Assembly (NCBI RefSeq): GCF_024758505.1
Contig: NZ_CP077970.1
Coordinates: 7,998,001-8,062,000, forward strand
Direction of reading: 5' to 3'
Length of the DNA: 64,000 bases
DNA from: Bradyrhizobium arachidis
GTDB lineage: Bacteria > Pseudomonadota > Alphaproteobacteria > Rhizobiales > Xanthobacteraceae
Positions 62,317 to 64,000 of the stretch are shown piece after piece (the first letter of the stretch is position 1; every line of letters begins with the position of its first letter). Position numbers and translations under genes: made by a program. Under the pieces are notes generated by a model. The model did not search any database and was not told where the DNA came from. It worked only from the letters and a program-made list of their open reading frames with translations.

Positions 62317-62457
62317 CGTAGGGTGGGTTAGCCCCGTGGCCGCGCGAAGCGCGGTCCACTGGCGTAACCCACCACTTCTGTCACCGCGGAAACCAAAGAG
62401 GTGGGTTACGCCGCGTCGCCTGCGCTGCGCGCAGTCGCGGGGCTAACCCACCCTACG
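62317..62457. repeat. Nested REP pair: 19-bp outer and 13-bp inner inverted repeats
   Basis: CGTAGGGTGGGTTAGCCCC at 62317-62335 pairs perfectly with 62439-62457; inside, GGCGTAACCCACC (62361-62373) pairs perfectly with 62400-62412. Each side also has local stems (GCGCGAAGCGC, GCGCTGCGCGC). Lies between convergent genes. Confidence 0.9.
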
Positions 62458-62462
62458 CAGCG

Positions 62463-63323
62463 CTAGCTCGCCGTCGCCTTGGCGAAATCGACATAAATCT
62501 CCCGCAGGCGCGTGGCCATCGGGCCGGGCTTGCCGGTGCCGACTGTCTTGCCGTCGATCGTGACGACCGGCTGCACGAACACCGACGCTGACGTGATGAA
62601 GGCTTCCTTGGCGGCAACCGCCTCGGCGACCGTGAAGGGACGCTCCTCGACGCGGAGCTGGCGTTCTTCGGCGAGCGCCACCACCGCCTTACGGGTGCAG
62701 CCCGGCAAAATGGCGTTGGAGTTCTGGCGCGTCACGATGACGTCGTCCTGGGTGAGGATGAAGGCCGAGGACGAGCCGCCTTCGGTGACGAAACCGTCCT
62801 CGAGCATCCAGGCCTCCGCGGCGCCGGCTTCGGCCGCGGCCTGCTTCGCCAACACCTGCGCCAGCAGCGCCACGCTCTTGATGTCGCGACGTTCCCAGCG
62901 GATGTCGGGCACCGTGATCACACCGACGCCGGTCTTGGCGGACGGCGCATCCACGATCTCCTTCTCGGAGACGAACATGACCAGGCTCGACTTGACGCCG
63001 CTCTTGGGGAACGCGAAGTCGCGTCCCGTATCGGCGCCGCGCGTGACCTGGAGGTAGACGAGGCCGCTGACCAGCTTGTTGCGGGTGATGAGCTCCTTCT
63101 GGATCTCGATGATGCGCGCAACCGTCTCCGGCAGTTTCAGCGCGATCTCGCCGACGGAACGCTCCAGCCGCGCCAGATGCGAGGCGTTGTCGATCAGCTT
63201 GCCGTCGAGCACGGCCGCGACCTCATAGATGCCGTCCGCAAACAGGAAGCCGCGGTCGAGGACCGAGACCTTTGCTTCCGAGAGCGGGACGAATGAGCCG
63301 TTGACGTAGGCGATCGAGTCCAA
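62463..63323 (-). CDS. dat: D-amino-acid transaminase (class IV PLP enzyme)
   Basis: 286 residues. Class IV features: YVNGSFVPLSEAKVSVLDRGFLFADGIYEV at the N-terminus (within residues 6-35), PLP lysine in RRDIKSVALLAQVLA (about 146), ITEGGSSS-type VTEGGSSSAFI and PGCTRKAVVALAEE. The RGADTGRDFAFP stretch favours D-amino-acid over branched-chain transaminase. It interconverts D-alanine/D-glutamate and 2-oxoacids. Start is TTG 63323 with AGGAG 7 nt upstream. Confidence 0.88.
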   Translation of the reverse strand: MDSIAYVNGSFVPLSEAKVSVLDRGFLFADGIYEVAAVLDGKLIDNASHLARLERSVGEIALKLPETVARIIEIQKELITRNKLVSGLVYLQVTRGADTGRDFAFPKSGVKSSLVMFVSEKEIVDAPSAKTGVGVITVPDIRWERRDIKSVALLAQVLAKQAAAEAGAAEAWMLEDGFVTEGGSSSAFILTQDDVIVTRQNSNAILPGCTRKAVVALAEERQLRVEERPFTVAEAVAAKEAFITSASVFVQPVVTIDGKTVGTGKPGPMATRLREIYVDFAKATAS

Positions 63324-63397
63324 GGCAGGTCTCCTGAGGGCGAAGGGGGATTTGGCGCGCTTATACGCCAGTTAGGGGCTCACGACACCCCTCGTTT

Positions 63398-63507
63398 CGT
63401 CATTCCGGGGCATTCGCGTAGCGAATGAGCCCGGAATCCATTTCACCTCATGGACTGCCGCCCGATGGATTCCGGGCCCGCGCCAAGGGGCGCGTCCTGG
63501 AATGACA
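63398..63507. repeat. Intergenic palindrome, CATTCCGGG type
   Basis: Outer CGTCATTCCgGGG / CCtGGAATGACAG and inner GAGCCCGGAATCCAT (63427-63441) / ATGGATTCCGGGCCC arms form a long imperfect stem. Common shape for Bradyrhizobium intergenic repeats; sits just downstream of the ABC ATPase stop on the minus strand. Confidence 0.8.
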
Positions 63508-63513
63508 GAGGAG

Positions 63514-64000
63514 TTAATGCGACAAAATCTTCGACAAGAACTTCTGCGCGCGGTCGCTTCTCGGCTTGCCGAAGAAGTCGTCCTTCTGGGCGTCCTCGAC
63601 GATCTCGCCACGGTCCATGAAGATGACGCGGTTGGCGACCTTGCGGGCAAAACCCATTTCGTGGGTGACGACCATCATGGTCATGCCTTCGCGGGCGAGG
63701 TCCACCATGACATCAAGCACCTCGCTGACCATTTCAGGATCGAGCGCCGAGGTCGGCTCGTCGAACAGCATGACGATCGGGTCCATGGCGAGCGCGCGTG
63801 CGATGGCGACGCGCTGCTGCTGGCCGCCGGAGAGCTGCGCAGGAAACTTTTCCGCCTGCTCCTTCAATCCGACGCGCTCCAGGAGCTGCATGCCCTTCGC
63901 CTTCGCCTTGTCCTGCCCCCGTCCCAGCACCTTGGTTTGCGCAAGGCAGAGATTGTCGATGATCTTGAGGTGGGGGAACAGCTCGAAGTGTTGGAACACC
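63514..64000 (-). CDS. Amino-acid ABC transporter ATP-binding protein (AapP/GlnQ type), N-terminus cut by window edge
   Basis: The last 162 codons are present. Q-loop [12 protein letters not shown], signature [16 protein letters not shown], Walker [16 protein letters not shown] and switch [15 protein letters not shown] are those of polar-amino-acid uptake ATPases; the family is about 240-260 residues, so the Walker A part lies beyond base 64000. It would energise import of general L-amino acids, with permease genes presumably upstream. Confidence 0.92.
   Translation of the reverse strand, partial: VFQHFELFPHLKIIDNLCLAQTKVLGRGQDKAKAKGMQLLERVGLKEQAEKFPAQLSGGQQQRVAIARALAMDPIVMLFDEPTSALDPEMVSEVLDVMVDLAREGMTMMVVTHEMGFARKVANRVIFMDRGEIVEDAQKDDFFGKPRSDRAQKFLSKILSH

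Overview
The window reads as a chromosomal segment of a Bradyrhizobium-like alphaproteobacterium (family Nitrobacteraceae). The evidence is the high GC content, AGGAG-type ribosome sites with frequent GTG/TTG starts, the gene repertoire (split glycolate oxidase, Bug-type binding protein, fused indolepyruvate:ferredoxin oxidoreductase, aap-type ABC ATPase) and many intergenic palindromes of the kind found in that group. This is inferred from gene content; no tRNA, rRNA, CRISPR array, integrase or prophage structural gene was seen.

Layout. 0-12 kb: carboxylate metabolism. A lactate/glycolate permease runs off the left edge. After an SbmA/YddA-like ABC transporter, a putative porin and a histone-H1-like Lys/Ala protein come glcF, glcE and glcD; an acyltransferase and an oppositely oriented antibiotic-monooxygenase-fold protein lie between glcE and glcD. 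12-20 kb: cytochrome c, hydrolases, small secreted proteins, a TPR protein, rpmJ (L36), an amidohydrolase/dehalogenase/deacylase operon and a Bug-type binding protein. 20.2-20.8 kb: a RAYT transposase exactly bracketed by 32-bp inverted REPs. 21-28 kb: LysR with a divergent SDR-pirin-WrbA operon, Lrp and LysR regulators, DinB and VOC proteins.

28-40 kb: an exopolysaccharide cluster. It holds four GT4 glycosyltransferases, a Wzz/BY-kinase-like protein, an O-antigen-ligase-like polymerase, a polysaccharide deacetylase, a secreted glycoside hydrolase and a GNAT-like protein, mostly on the minus strand with 4-8 bp overlaps. Next to it is a 1371-residue five-GAF GGDEF-EAL protein with intact c-di-GMP synthesis and hydrolysis motifs, plausibly a surface or biofilm regulator.

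45-48 kb: a catabolic operon (Ldh_2 dehydrogenase, NtaA-type monooxygenase, FAH-family hydrolase) in decay: the monooxygenase is frameshifted and the hydrolase is cut after about 17 codons at a REP palindrome. 48-51.8 kb: a lower-GC accessory island with an Mrr-like nuclease, an HEPN/Abi-like protein translationally coupled to a membrane protein, and a trypsin-like protease. This is the best candidate for an undescribed, possibly anti-phage, system.

51.8-64 kb: Lrp divergent from indolepyruvate ferredoxin oxidoreductase, two LysR regulators, a TauE/SafE permease, an EmrAB-like efflux pair with an AhpD-like protein, a nested REP cruciform, a D-amino-acid transaminase, and the start of an amino-acid ABC transporter operon cut by the right edge.
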